NCBI GenBank assembly: GCA_013003335.1
Contig: JABDJT010000526.1
Location: forward strand, 1-29,602
Direction: 5' to 3'
From: Verrucomicrobiales bacterium
GTDB lineage: Bacteria > Verrucomicrobiota > Verrucomicrobiia > Verrucomicrobiales > DEV007
DNA: 29,602 nt
Shown here: piece by piece, positions 16,090-24,438 of the stretch
Layout of the letters: each line of letters starts with the position of its first letter
How positions within the stretch are numbered: position 1 is the stretch's first letter
Notes under the pieces: model-generated
Seen by the model: only the letters and a program-made list of their open reading frames with translations
Told to the model about the DNA's origin: nothing
The model's database searches: none
Made by a program: the position numbers and the translations under genes

Positions 16090-17028
16090 TTACAAGACCA
16101 GGAAACAACCGAGAAATTCCTTCGTCTCGTCAGCCCAGCGTTCCTTATATTCGGAAAACATGCCGAGATCGTAGCTTGTGACCCTCTCGTGTTCGAAAAC
16201 GTGACGCATCGTGTCGATCTGCAGAAAATTACCAATTCCGAGAGGCCGAAATTCGTCGGCAAAACTCATCTGCAATCCGCGAAACGTTTCGCCAAACACT
16301 GACCCGAGCAAAAACGCGGCGTCTTTTCCGTCGATTTTCGCCACGCGAAACAGCAGTCGGTCTCCGAAATCAGCGATCATCCGGCGATAGAATCGGGAAC
16401 AGTCGTCGTGATGAAAAATGTCCGATCCGTCCTGCCACTTCCGGGTCCGTTTCTGGATGGCCATCATCCGCTCAAAATCCAGGGCCGCCTCTTCAATTTT
16501 AACTTCGGAACACCGATCCCGGGCCATTCGGATCGATCGTCGGAATTTTTTGGATCGCCCTGCTAAAAACGAATCCACGCCATTGGTCAAATCGGCGACC
16601 ATACAATCCGTGGCCGGAAACTCATCGAAATGAATCGCGCCCGGTAGCAGTTTCAGATTTTCGTGAAATTCCGTCTCGTTCTGAACACCACCAATCACGA
16701 ACCCCTGCGGATTTTCCCCGAGGAACTCCCGCTTCGCCGCTGCGAGCAATTCGACTGCCTTCGGACCGATCAGGGGATTCTGAAACAGCCAGGCCGACTC
16801 AAACGGATACCAATAGCCGGGCCGGTTTTCGGCAAAAACCAGCCAGGAATTCCCGTCGCGCACGATCAGGCAGGAAGTTTCGGCAGGATCGAATTCGGAA
16901 ATCTCGAGCAGTGCCGGAACGATCCACCCCGGGCTGCTGCAAAAATGGGAAATGTTCGGCGTCGCTTGCACATCAGCCTCGAATTCCGTCCGGGCATCGA
17001 GAAATTCGTCAAACGTCAACCGTTCCAT
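16090..17028 (-). CDS. GNAT-type acyltransferase (BioF2/FemAB-like, Acetyltransf_6)
   Basis: The 312-residue protein looks like the double-GNAT BioF2/CelD-type family. It has an N-terminal half ending near LIGPKAVELL, then the marker region SKKFRRSIRMARDR (basic segment before the C-terminal GNAT), and GDRLLFRVAKIDGKDAAFLLGSVFGETFRGLQMSFADEFRPLGIGNFLQID, the usual GNAT beta strands and acceptor loop. Substrates of the family vary (cell-wall precursors, exopolysaccharide). It is translationally coupled to the upstream sulfatase: the sulfatase TGA and this ATG overlap as TGATG at 17028. This overlap decides the start against longer in-frame options. Confidence 0.75.
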   Translation of the reverse strand: MERLTFDEFLDARTEFEADVQATPNISHFCSSPGWIVPALLEISEFDPAETSCLIVRDGNSWLVFAENRPGYWYPFESAWLFQNPLIGPKAVELLAAAKREFLGENPQGFVIGGVQNETEFHENLKLLPGAIHFDEFPATDCMVADLTNGVDSFLAGRSKKFRRSIRMARDRCSEVKIEEAALDFERMMAIQKRTRKWQDGSDIFHHDDCSRFYRRMIADFGDRLLFRVAKIDGKDAAFLLGSVFGETFRGLQMSFADEFRPLGIGNFLQIDTMRHVFEHERVTSYDLGMFSEYKERWADETKEFLGCFLVL

Positions 17029-18902
17029 CACGGCACCCGGTTCTCCGTCCCCAGTAAATCGTTCACCGCCCGATTTGCCACGCGGATGATGTATTTGTTT
17101 GGCTGCTTTTTCAGCGCGCCCTGCAGCTGCGGCAAAACGGGCTTCGCGGCTTCCTCGAGATAGTCGAGAGCGATGGCGGCCTGGAGCCGCGCCCACTGGT
17201 GCTCGCCGGACAATTCGTCGCCGAGCAATTCCAGCGCGGGATCGGTTTTACCCATGCGACACAAAGCGCGGGCGGAAGCGATGCGAACGGCGGGCGACTC
17301 GTCACCGAGGCGTTTTTCGAGAGCGGAGACGGCATCGGCATCAGATTTCGCGTCATCGGAAAAATTGCCGAGACCGGTCGCGCCCCAGTAACGGATCGCC
17401 GCGTCATCGTGATCGAGCGCAGCTTTCAGATCAGGAAACGCGGATTTTCCTTCGGAGGCTTTCGTAGCAATCACCGTCAGGTCGTTGAGCAGGTCCTTGT
17501 TTCCATTCAATATCGCAAACGCACTCCCCGCTTCCGGCTCGCGGACTTCGATCTCGGATTCCGGCATCAGGCCGATGTCGCCAATGGAAAACTGCCAGTC
17601 GGTGAGCGCTTTTTTCAGTTCAGTCAGTTTTTCGGCGTGAGCCGGATCGTCCGCGAGATTGTGGATTTCGTGCGGATCATTCTCCAAATCGTAAAGTTCC
17701 TCGACTGGTTTCCGGTCCGTGGAAAACGCTGCCATTGCCGCAGACATGTCGCCCCCTCCGGCTTCGATGCGGCGAATTTCTTGCATCGTCGCGCCCTTTT
17801 CCGGAGTGTTCATATACTGGTAATAGGGCTTGAGCGGCTCAAAATTCCGGATGTAGCGGAACCGCTTGTCGCGCACGGCGCGGATGATGTCGTAGCGCTC
17901 GTCCATTCGATCGCGCGCACCAAAAACGTAGTTCCGGGGCTCGCTCAGATTTTTTCCGAGAAAGGCCCGGCCCTGGAAATAGTCGGGCAGTTCGAGCCCC
18001 GCAAGGTTCAGCACGGCCGGGCCGAAATCGACGGAATTGACCAGTTGATCATCGACTGTGTCCGGTTCCCCCTGCCCTTCGACGCGGAATTTTTCCGGGA
18101 TCCGAACGATCAGCGGCACGCGGGTGCCGGAATCATAAAGCCAGCGTTTCGCCCGCGGCAGCCCCACTCCGTGGTCGGACCAGTACATGATAATCGTATT
18201 TTCGTATTCGCCGGCGTCTTTCAGTTGCTGAATCAAATCGCCCGCCCAGGCATCCATCGCCGTGATCAGTTCATAATTCCGTTTCCAGTCCTCGCGGGTG
18301 ATCGGTGTGTCGGGATAATACGGCGGCAGCGTCGTCAGTTTCGCCGCGTCCTGCCGCTGCTCTGGCGTCAGGTTTTTCGTCACCGTCTCGTATTTCGATT
18401 TGCCTGCGATCCCGCTCTCGTGGCAGCCGGTAAAATTGTAGACCGCAAAGAACGGCTGGCCGTCCTCGCGATTTTTCCAGTGTCCTTTTGAGGAACAAAC
18501 ACGCCAGATCTCCGATTTTCCGGGCTTGGAGAACTGGTAATCCGTCTTTGAATTATTGGTGCAATAATAGCCTGCGTCCTTCAAATACATCGGGAAAGGC
18601 TTGAGCCACTCCGGCAGTTTCGCGTTGCACCGCATGTGATGAGTGCCGATCGAATTTTGATACATCCCCGTGATGATCGTTGACCGGTTCGGCGCGCAAA
18701 CTCCAGCGGCCGTGTAGCAATTTGTGTATCTCACGCCTTCCTTCGCGAGCCGATCCAGGTTCGGCGTGATCGCATGCGGATCGCCGTAGCAGCCAAAGTG
18801 GGCGTTGATGTCCTCGGCGGAAATCCAAAGGATGTTCGGTTTGTCGGCGGAAAGAACGCTGCCGGACGCAAAGAGGCAAAAGAGAGCAAGAACGTGTTTC
18901 AT
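17028..18902 (-). CDS. Secreted type I sulfatase with C-terminal HEAT repeats
   Basis: The enzyme hydrolyses sulfate esters or N-sulfates, probably of polysaccharides, in the periplasm or outside. The 624-residue protein has a signal peptide (MKHVLALFCLFASGSVLSA). The metal-site Asp31 is in ISAEDIN, and the sulfatase signature CAPNRSTIITGMY has Cys69, which must be converted to formylglycine. WSDHGVGLPR follows at ~290. The tail from ~500 (FPDLKAALDHDDAAIRYWGATGLGNFS onward) is a set of HEAT-like helical repeats. The protein resembles heparan N-sulfatase-like family members of marine PVC bacteria; the substrate is unproven. The start at MKHVLALF is chosen for the signal peptide; an upstream ATG at 19028 would translate palindrome copy 5. 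Confidence 0.9.
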   Translation of the reverse strand: MKHVLALFCLFASGSVLSADKPNILWISAEDINAHFGCYGDPHAITPNLDRLAKEGVRYTNCYTAAGVCAPNRSTIITGMYQNSIGTHHMRCNAKLPEWLKPFPMYLKDAGYYCTNNSKTDYQFSKPGKSEIWRVCSSKGHWKNREDGQPFFAVYNFTGCHESGIAGKSKYETVTKNLTPEQRQDAAKLTTLPPYYPDTPITREDWKRNYELITAMDAWAGDLIQQLKDAGEYENTIIMYWSDHGVGLPRAKRWLYDSGTRVPLIVRIPEKFRVEGQGEPDTVDDQLVNSVDFGPAVLNLAGLELPDYFQGRAFLGKNLSEPRNYVFGARDRMDERYDIIRAVRDKRFRYIRNFEPLKPYYQYMNTPEKGATMQEIRRIEAGGGDMSAAMAAFSTDRKPVEELYDLENDPHEIHNLADDPAHAEKLTELKKALTDWQFSIGDIGLMPESEIEVREPEAGSAFAILNGNKDLLNDLTVIATKASEGKSAFPDLKAALDHDDAAIRYWGATGLGNFSDDAKSDADAVSALEKRLGDESPAVRIASARALCRMGKTDPALELLGDELSGEHQWARLQAAIALDYLEEAAKPVLPQLQGALKKQPNKYIIRVANRAVNDLLGTENRVP

Positions 18903-18917
18903 GAAAAATCGATAGCT

Positions 18918-18962
18918 ACGAACCAACGGGGTCTGTTCAGTAAACCAACCCTGTTGATTCGG
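18918..18962 (+). repeat. Dispersed palindrome copy 5
   Basis: The arms ACGAACCAACGGGGT and ACCCTGTTGATTCGG flank a variable centre (CTGTTCAGTAAACCA). It lies between the stop of the aldo/keto reductase (18983) and the start of the downstream sulfatase (18902), both on the minus strand. It would thus separate the two transcripts if it terminates. Confidence 0.8.
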
Positions 18963-18982
18963 TTTTGGCAATGACTCGACGA

Positions 18983-19900
18983 TCACGGAATCGGGTGTCC
19001 TTTGGCAGCACTCCAAAGCGCGTACCAATCCTGGCGGTCCATCTGAATGTCACCGGCTTTCGCCTGGCTCTTGATCCGATCGATCTTGTTGGTGCCGATG
19101 ATAGAAACCGGGCGGCTCGGGTGGTTCATGACCCACGCGAAGGCGAGCGCATCGTCGTCCGCGCCTTCGTATCGATCGCGCATTTCGTCCATACACTTGC
19201 GGATTCGGACCCCGGCCTCGTTTTCCGGATCAAACAGGCGCCCGCCGGCGAGCGGCGACCAGGCCATCGGTCGAATGTATAATTGTTCGAGTTGGGCGAG
19301 CGTGCCGTCGTAAAGCGGGTCCATGTGAAGCAGGCTGATCTCGATCTGGTTGGTTACCAGGTTTCGTTCGCCCATTTCGTACTGGAGCAGTTCGAACTGC
19401 CCCGGCAGGTAATTGGAAACCCCCGCATGCAGAATTTTTCCCTCGGTCAGCAATTGCGTCAATCCGGCAGCCGTTTCGGAAGCCCGCTCGAACCAGTCCG
19501 GACGATGCACAAGCAGAAGGTCAATTCGGTCGGTGTGGAGCAGTTGGAGAGACTTTTCCGTACACGCGACAATGTTTTCCCGCGAGGCATTATAGTGCGG
19601 CAGGCGGGCGTTCGGCTTCCCGTCGGAGGGCACGTCGATCCCGCACTTGGTGACGATTTGAAACCGGTCACGCAGGTCCGGGCGGGCCTGGAACACTTCG
19701 CCAATGGCGGCTTCCACCGTATAGAGGCCATAAATCTCGGCCGTATCGAGCGTCGTGATCCCGAGTTCCAGCAACAGTTCGAAACGCTCGACCAGGTCTT
19801 CCACCGTAGGCCTGGGGTCGTCATCGAGCAGTCGCCACGTTCCGTAAATCAGGTCGGAGAAGGTCGGGCCATTGGTGCAAAAGGTCACTGGATTGGGCAT
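18983..19900 (-). CDS. Aldo/keto reductase family oxidoreductase
   Basis: This is an NADPH-dependent carbonyl reductase-type TIM barrel of 305 residues. The catalytic tetrad is complete: Asp52 and Tyr57 (LDTAEIYG), Lys85 (VTKCG) and His132 (LLVHRPD). The C-terminal cofactor loop is seen in SIIGTNKIDRI. The overall pattern is that of the YdhF-like AKR branch (single-domain, GTWRL near the N-terminus). The start at 19900 (MPNPVTF) is preferred over the in-frame ATG at 19945 because it matches the family N-terminus. It is divergent from the type III polyketide synthase gene, which could mean shared control. The substrate is unknown. Confidence 0.9.
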   Translation of the reverse strand: MPNPVTFCTNGPTFSDLIYGTWRLLDDDPRPTVEDLVERFELLLELGITTLDTAEIYGLYTVEAAIGEVFQARPDLRDRFQIVTKCGIDVPSDGKPNARLPHYNASRENIVACTEKSLQLLHTDRIDLLLVHRPDWFERASETAAGLTQLLTEGKILHAGVSNYLPGQFELLQYEMGERNLVTNQIEISLLHMDPLYDGTLAQLEQLYIRPMAWSPLAGGRLFDPENEAGVRIRKCMDEMRDRYEGADDDALAFAWVMNHPSRPVSIIGTNKIDRIKSQAKAGDIQMDRQDWYALWSAAKGHPIP

Positions 19901-19985
19901 GGCTTTGCCTAGCAAATGGCAGGCATCCGTGCAAGGTTCGATCACTCCGCGTCGTCCACGGCAGTGTAAATTCCCCCTCCTTCTT

Positions 19986-21140
19986 TTGACGGCATACCTT
20001 CACCATCTCGAAACTCTCGTCCCCGAATTTGAGTACGCTCAGCCGGATATTTGCGAGAGCATGAAACGCTGGCTGCCGGAAAAGCGGACCCGGCGGTATC
20101 TCGACCAGATCTACAAGCGGTCCGGAATCGATACCCGGTATTGCATCTGCGAAAACCTGTTTTCCGCGTACGGAAATTCGCTGTACGGAACGGATGCCGC
20201 CGATGGCCGACCGCGTGTGCCATCCACTTTTGAACGAAACCAAGTCTACACGGAAGCGGCGAAACGCCTCTCAATCGAACTGGGTCGCAAACTGTTTGCC
20301 GGCTGTACCGGGAAGTTCTCGCCCGCTGATGTGACGCACATTGTCTACGCATCCTGCACCGGTTTCTGCAATCCGGGACCGGAATTTTACCTCGCACGTG
20401 AACTCGGAATCCCGGATTCGGCGGAACGCTATACCCTCGGGTTCATGGGCTGCTACGCGGCCTTTCCAGCGCTGAGAATGGCCGCGCAATTTTGCGAAGC
20501 GAATCCGGAAGCCGTGGTCCTGGTGATGTGCCTGGAATTGAGCAGCCTGCACATGCAGATTTCATCCGAGCCGGATTCACTGCTCGGAAACTCCCTCTTC
20601 GCCGACGGAGCTGGCGCAGCGATCGTCTCGGGCCGCGAACCAGCGGAAGACCGGAACTCGATCCACTTCCGGAATTTCAGCTCGGCCGTTGTTGAATCAG
20701 GAGAAGCGGATATGGCCTGGACCATTGGAAACAGCGGCTTCGATCTGGTTCTTTCCAGCTACGTTCCAAAAGTTCTCGGTGCGGAAATTCGCGATCTTGT
20801 TCCTGATCCGGATCGCTTTCAAAAGTGGGCTGTCCATCCGGGTGGCCGGGCCATCCTGGACAAGGTCGAAAAGGCCCTTGAGTTGCCGGAACAGGCGCTC
20901 GATTCCTCCCGCGAAGTGCTTCGGAAATTCGGAAACATGAGCAGCGCGACGATCCTTTTCGTGCTGAAGCACCTCCTGAACTCCACCGACCAACCGGGTG
21001 AATTTTTGACACATGCGATGGCCTTCGGCCCCGGTCTGACAGTTGAAACCGCGGAATTGGATCTGCGCATCCGGGCCGCAAAACCGAAAAACGATCGAAC
21101 AGGGTTGGTTCGGAGTACAGACCCTGTTGGATCGTTTTGA
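19986..21140 (+). CDS. Type III polyketide synthase (chalcone/stilbene synthase family)
   Basis: The enzyme condenses malonyl-CoA units onto an acyl-CoA starter to give pyrones or phenolic lipids. From the proposed TTG start it has 384 residues with the full catalytic triad: Cys156 (GFMGCYA), His284 (AVHPGG) and Asn317 (FGNMSSAT). Also visible are CTGFCNPGPEFYLARELGI and the terminal AFGPGLTVE loop. The start is uncertain. Family proteins begin with a stretch like AYLHHLETLVPEFEYAQPDI, which points to TTG 19986. An in-frame ATG at 19899 would instead overlap the divergent reductase start. There is no ribosome-binding site. The last ~17 residues (KNDRTGLV...DPVGSF) are encoded by palindrome copy 6 and lie beyond the normal family end. 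Confidence 0.88.
   Translation: MTAYLHHLETLVPEFEYAQPDICESMKRWLPEKRTRRYLDQIYKRSGIDTRYCICENLFSAYGNSLYGTDAADGRPRVPSTFERNQVYTEAAKRLSIELGRKLFAGCTGKFSPADVTHIVYASCTGFCNPGPEFYLARELGIPDSAERYTLGFMGCYAAFPALRMAAQFCEANPEAVVLVMCLELSSLHMQISSEPDSLLGNSLFADGAGAAIVSGREPAEDRNSIHFRNFSSAVVESGEADMAWTIGNSGFDLVLSSYVPKVLGAEIRDLVPDPDRFQKWAVHPGGRAILDKVEKALELPEQALDSSREVLRKFGNMSSATILFVLKHLLNSTDQPGEFLTHAMAFGPGLTVETAELDLRIRAAKPKNDRTGLVRSTDPVGSF
21087..21138 (-). repeat. Dispersed palindrome copy 6, inside the polyketide synthase 3' end
   Basis: AAAAACGATCGAACAGGGT on the left and ACCCTGTTGGATCGTTTT on the right flank TGGTTCGGAGTACAG. Read on the minus strand it aligns best with copy 2, including CAACAGGGTCTGT and the final T-run. 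It overlaps the end of the polyketide synthase reading frame, and its last base is the first base of the TGA stop. A-run and T-run on both sides would allow termination in both directions. Confidence 0.85.
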
Positions 21141-21165
21141 CCGCGCATTTGCCTGATTCTCCGGT

Positions 21166-23010
21166 ATGCTGACGGCCATGTTCCCGCACCGGATTTTGAC
21201 AGCGGTTTTCCTTTTGGTGTTGGCGTGTTTTGCGCGATCAGCCGAAAAACCGAACGTGTTGCTGATCGTGACGGATGATCAGGGCTACGGCGATTTGCGG
21301 TCGAACGGAAATACGAAAATCGACACGCCCCATCTCGATTCAATCGCCGAAACGGGGCTGCGGCTGGACCGGTTTCACGTTTGCCCGAATTGCGCGCCGA
21401 CCCGGGCGAGCCTGTTGACGGCCCGTTATCACTATCGGACGGGAGTCACATCGGTGAGCCGCGGCGAAGAGGTGATGCGTGGAAGCGAGGTTACCATGGC
21501 GGAGGTGTTCCGGGCAAACGGCTACGCGACGGGTTGTTTCGGAAAGTGGCACAATGGCTCAAACTGGCCGCACAACCCGAACGGCCAGGGATTCGATGAA
21601 TTTCTCGGGATTTGCCAGGGGCACTGGAACAATTATTTCGACGTCATCCTCGAGAAAAACGGGCAGCCGGAGCCGACGAACGGATTTGTCACGGACGTTC
21701 TCACGGACGCAGCGATCGATTTCATGAAGCGAAGTCAGAATGCCGACTCGCCGTTTTTCTGTTACGTGCCCTACAACACACCGCACTCGCCCTACCAGGC
21801 TCCGGAAGCGCTGTTTACCAAGTATCGCGAGCGAGAATTCGATGAAAAAACGGCAGCGGTTTACGCGATGGTGGAATCCATCGACGGAAATGTCGGGAGA
21901 ATGCTGGCATGGCTGGCGGAGTCCGGTTTGGAGGAGAGGACCATCGTGATTTTCATGTCGGACAACGGACCGGTCCGCGCGAAAAAGGGCGAGCAACCGC
22001 GTTTCAATGGCCATTTGTACGGGGCAAAGGGAAGCGTTCACGAGGGCGGTGTTCGCGTGCCATGCTTCGTGAAATTCCCGGGCGTGATTCCCGCGAAATC
22101 GAATTTCGGGCGGATCACGGCACACATCGACTGGTTGCCGACACTGGTCGATTTGTGCAAGTTGGAGTGGGAGGAACGTCCGAAGGTGATTGATGGCCGC
22201 AGCCTTGGCCAGGCCCTCCGATTGGGGAAAACGCCGGATCGATGGCCGAACCGGATCCTGTTCACCTCGCACACTCCGGAGAATTACGACACAAAAAATG
22301 CGGCGGTCTCCGTGCGAACGGACCGCTGGGTTGCCCTGCGCGATCCGAAATGGCAGCGGGGGAAAACCGACCCGATGCAGAGCGGCTGGGAACTGTACGA
22401 CTTGCAGGCGGATCCGTTTCAGCAATATGACGTCGCGGTGGATTACCCCTTCCTGGTCGGTGAATTGCGGGCTGATTTTGCTTATTGGATGGACATCACG
22501 ACCGGTGACGGACTGGGCCGAATTCCGACAGAAATCGGTCACCCGGAATGGCCGGTTGTCACCTTGCGTGCGCAGGATGCGATCCTTTCCGATCCGGAAA
22601 ACTGGGAGATGAAGCGGGGGAACAACTCCTGGATCGCCAATTGGACTTCAACTGATCTGTCGATCCGGTGGCCCGTAAAAATCGAGACGGAAGGCCGGTA
22701 TTCTGTGGAAATCGACTATTGCCTGAAGACCGGGCAGGCCCCGACCCGATTGAAATTGACGGCCGGCGAAGAAACTCTCGAATTTCAGATTGAGGAATCT
22801 TTCGACCCGGAGCCGATTGACGGACCTGATTTGGCTTCGCGTTCGCAGCTTCCCGGGAAAAACTGGAAACGAATCAAAATTGGTGAGGTGGAACTGAATT
22901 CGGAGATTGAAACGGTGATTGTTCAACCGTTAGAGTTGCGCTCCGAATCGATCGAGTTGAAAAACCTGGTCGTTTCCCGAAGCACAAAACAGAATCCGAA
23001 CAAGCCGTGA
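21166..23010 (+). CDS. Secreted type I sulfatase (arylsulfatase A-like)
   Basis: The 614-residue protein has a signal peptide ending near CFARSA. The metal-binding DDQGYGD (Asp37-Asp38) is followed by the sulfatase signature CAPTRASLLTARYHYRTG with Cys76 as the formylglycine precursor, FGKWHNG near 125-132, and FMSDNGPV with metal Asp-Asn near 265. The C-terminal part from ~445 contains a beta-sandwich-like region (GRYSVEIDYCLKTGQAPTRLKL). It is the arylsulfatase-type rather than the HEAT-tailed type found at 17028-18902. ATG 21166 and in-frame ATG 21178 (MFPHRI) are both possible starts; the second gives a tidier signal peptide. Its stop overlaps the channel gene start (GTGA), so the two are co-translated. 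Confidence 0.92.
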   Translation: MLTAMFPHRILTAVFLLVLACFARSAEKPNVLLIVTDDQGYGDLRSNGNTKIDTPHLDSIAETGLRLDRFHVCPNCAPTRASLLTARYHYRTGVTSVSRGEEVMRGSEVTMAEVFRANGYATGCFGKWHNGSNWPHNPNGQGFDEFLGICQGHWNNYFDVILEKNGQPEPTNGFVTDVLTDAAIDFMKRSQNADSPFFCYVPYNTPHSPYQAPEALFTKYREREFDEKTAAVYAMVESIDGNVGRMLAWLAESGLEERTIVIFMSDNGPVRAKKGEQPRFNGHLYGAKGSVHEGGVRVPCFVKFPGVIPAKSNFGRITAHIDWLPTLVDLCKLEWEERPKVIDGRSLGQALRLGKTPDRWPNRILFTSHTPENYDTKNAAVSVRTDRWVALRDPKWQRGKTDPMQSGWELYDLQADPFQQYDVAVDYPFLVGELRADFAYWMDITTGDGLGRIPTEIGHPEWPVVTLRAQDAILSDPENWEMKRGNNSWIANWTSTDLSIRWPVKIETEGRYSVEIDYCLKTGQAPTRLKLTAGEETLEFQIEESFDPEPIDGPDLASRSQLPGKNWKRIKIGEVELNSEIETVIVQPLELRSESIELKNLVVSRSTKQNPNKP

Positions 23011-24365
23011 GCGCCGAACTGTCTCCCACCGCTGAATCCTCCAATCCTGACTCAACCGCTCAAATCGCCGACACGCTTTCCGTATCAAAACGGGTATTCG
23101 AGTGGGTGGCATCCTGGGGCGTGCCGGACTGGCTGGAAGGTCCACTCTCGGTGACGATTTTGCTCGTCGGAGTCATTCTCTTCAGCCTGTTGCTGCTCGT
23201 AATCGTCCGCCCGCTTCTCCTGAAATGGGTGTCGGCCATGATTCACAAAACACCGGTCGAGTGGGACGATTATCTTCTCTGGAACGGCGTTCCACGCTGG
23301 GCCAGTCATTTCATCTCCGGCCTGATCATCATGATCTTGTTGCCGGAATTCTTCGAGGACACTCCGCAGCTCGGTGAGTGGCTGGTCCGCCTCGCCAAAC
23401 TCTACATGGTCCTGTCCGGATTTTTCATCGTCGACTCGCTGCTCAATACCGGGAAAGCAATTTACCAAAAGACGGAATTATCCAGAAAAGTCGCCGCTAC
23501 CAGTTTTCTGCAGGTCCTGAAATTGATCGCGTTTCTCGTCGCGGTCATCCTCGGCATATCCGTAATCGTCTCAAAATCGCCCCTGGCCCTACTCGGCGGC
23601 CTCGGCGTGCTGGCATCCGTCCTGATGCTCGTTTTCAAAGATCCGATTCTCGGGTTCGTCTCCGGAATCCAGTTAGCCGCCAACCGCATGGTTTCTCCCG
23701 GAGACTGGATCCAGGTCCCGAAGCACGGGGCTGACGGGGATGTCGTCGAAGTCGGCCTTACAACCGTTAAAGTTCAGAATTTCGACAAGACGATGACCAC
23801 GATCCCAACGCAGGCCCTCGTCAACGATTCCTTCAAAAACTGGCGCTCCATGGCCGATACCGGCGTCCGGCGAATCAAGCGCTGCATTTACATTGACATT
23901 CGGTCCATCCGGCTGGCGACCGACTGGATGATTAAGAATTTCAAGGAGGTTCAGCTGGTTCACGAATATGTGTCCTCGCGGCTGAAAGAGATGGAGGAGT
24001 GGAACAAGGAAAACGGAGCTGACCCCCGAAACGACGCGAACGGACGCCGAATGACCAACATTGGTACCTATCGTGCCTACATCGAGGAATACCTGAAATA
24101 CAATCCCCTGATCAGCAAGGACCATACCCTGCTGGTTCGGCAACTGGCTCCGACCGACAAGGGATTGCCAATCGAAATCTACTGCTTCACCACCATCACG
24201 GAATGGAAACGGTATGAGGAAATCCAGGCGGATATTTTTGATCACCTCCTGGCCGTGACGAAAGAATTCGAACTCGAAGTCTTCCAAACGCCCTCGCGCC
24301 TCGACACCGAAACCGTCGTCAATATGTACGGCGGACGATTGGACCAGGCGAGCGTTCGCGACTAG
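23007..24365 (+). CDS. MscS-family mechanosensitive ion channel (YbdG-like)
   Basis: The 452-residue membrane protein has helices at ~47-72, ~97-112, ~128-150 and ~168-190. The pore region is LALLGGLGVLASVLMLVFKDPILGFVSGI, followed by the MscS beta domain NRMVSPGDWIQV...GDVVEVGLTTVKVQNFDKTMTTIPTQALVNDSFKNW. An insertion in the C-terminal domain (EMEEWNKENGADPRNDANGRRMTNIGTYRAYIEEYL... with NPLISKDHTLLVRQLAPT) is characteristic of the YbdG branch, whose E. coli member has a role in mild hyperosmotic stress. Translation starts at GTG 23007, overlapping the sulfatase TGA by GTGA. The link with a sulfatase may only be transcriptional. Confidence 0.92.
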   Translation: MSAELSPTAESSNPDSTAQIADTLSVSKRVFEWVASWGVPDWLEGPLSVTILLVGVILFSLLLLVIVRPLLLKWVSAMIHKTPVEWDDYLLWNGVPRWASHFISGLIIMILLPEFFEDTPQLGEWLVRLAKLYMVLSGFFIVDSLLNTGKAIYQKTELSRKVAATSFLQVLKLIAFLVAVILGISVIVSKSPLALLGGLGVLASVLMLVFKDPILGFVSGIQLAANRMVSPGDWIQVPKHGADGDVVEVGLTTVKVQNFDKTMTTIPTQALVNDSFKNWRSMADTGVRRIKRCIYIDIRSIRLATDWMIKNFKEVQLVHEYVSSRLKEMEEWNKENGADPRNDANGRRMTNIGTYRAYIEEYLKYNPLISKDHTLLVRQLAPTDKGLPIEIYCFTTITEWKRYEEIQADIFDHLLAVTKEFELEVFQTPSRLDTETVVNMYGGRLDQASVRD

Positions 24366-24368
24366 CGG

Positions 24369-24413
24369 ACGAAGCAACAGGGTTGGATTGGAGAACAGAC
24401 CCTGTTGGATCGT
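24369..24413 (-). repeat. Dispersed palindrome copy 7
   Basis: ACGAAGCAACAGGGT and ACCCTGTTGGATCGT flank TGGATTGGAGAACAG. The minus-strand reading aligns with copy 6 and copy 2. It begins 4 nt after the channel gene stop and lies between the convergent channel gene and the small membrane protein gene ending at 24439. Confidence 0.85.
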
Positions 24414-24438
24414 ATCGGACCAGAAAGCGCGTGTTTGC

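Noticed and set aside
17199..18491. A 430-codon open frame on the plus strand opposite the sulfatase.
   Set aside because: It is antisense to a sulfatase with intact signature and signal peptide, and its translation is rich in Arg, Phe and Gly without any domain. It is a shadow of GC-rich codon use.
18903..19028. N-terminal extension of the HEAT-tailed sulfatase from an upstream ATG.
   Set aside because: The extra residues are the translation of palindrome copy 5 and would bury the signal peptide beginning MKHVLALF.
21559..22542. A 327-codon open frame on the minus strand opposite the second sulfatase.
   Set aside because: It is fully antisense to a gene with clear motifs; the composition is typical of a reverse-frame shadow with no recognisable domain or signal.
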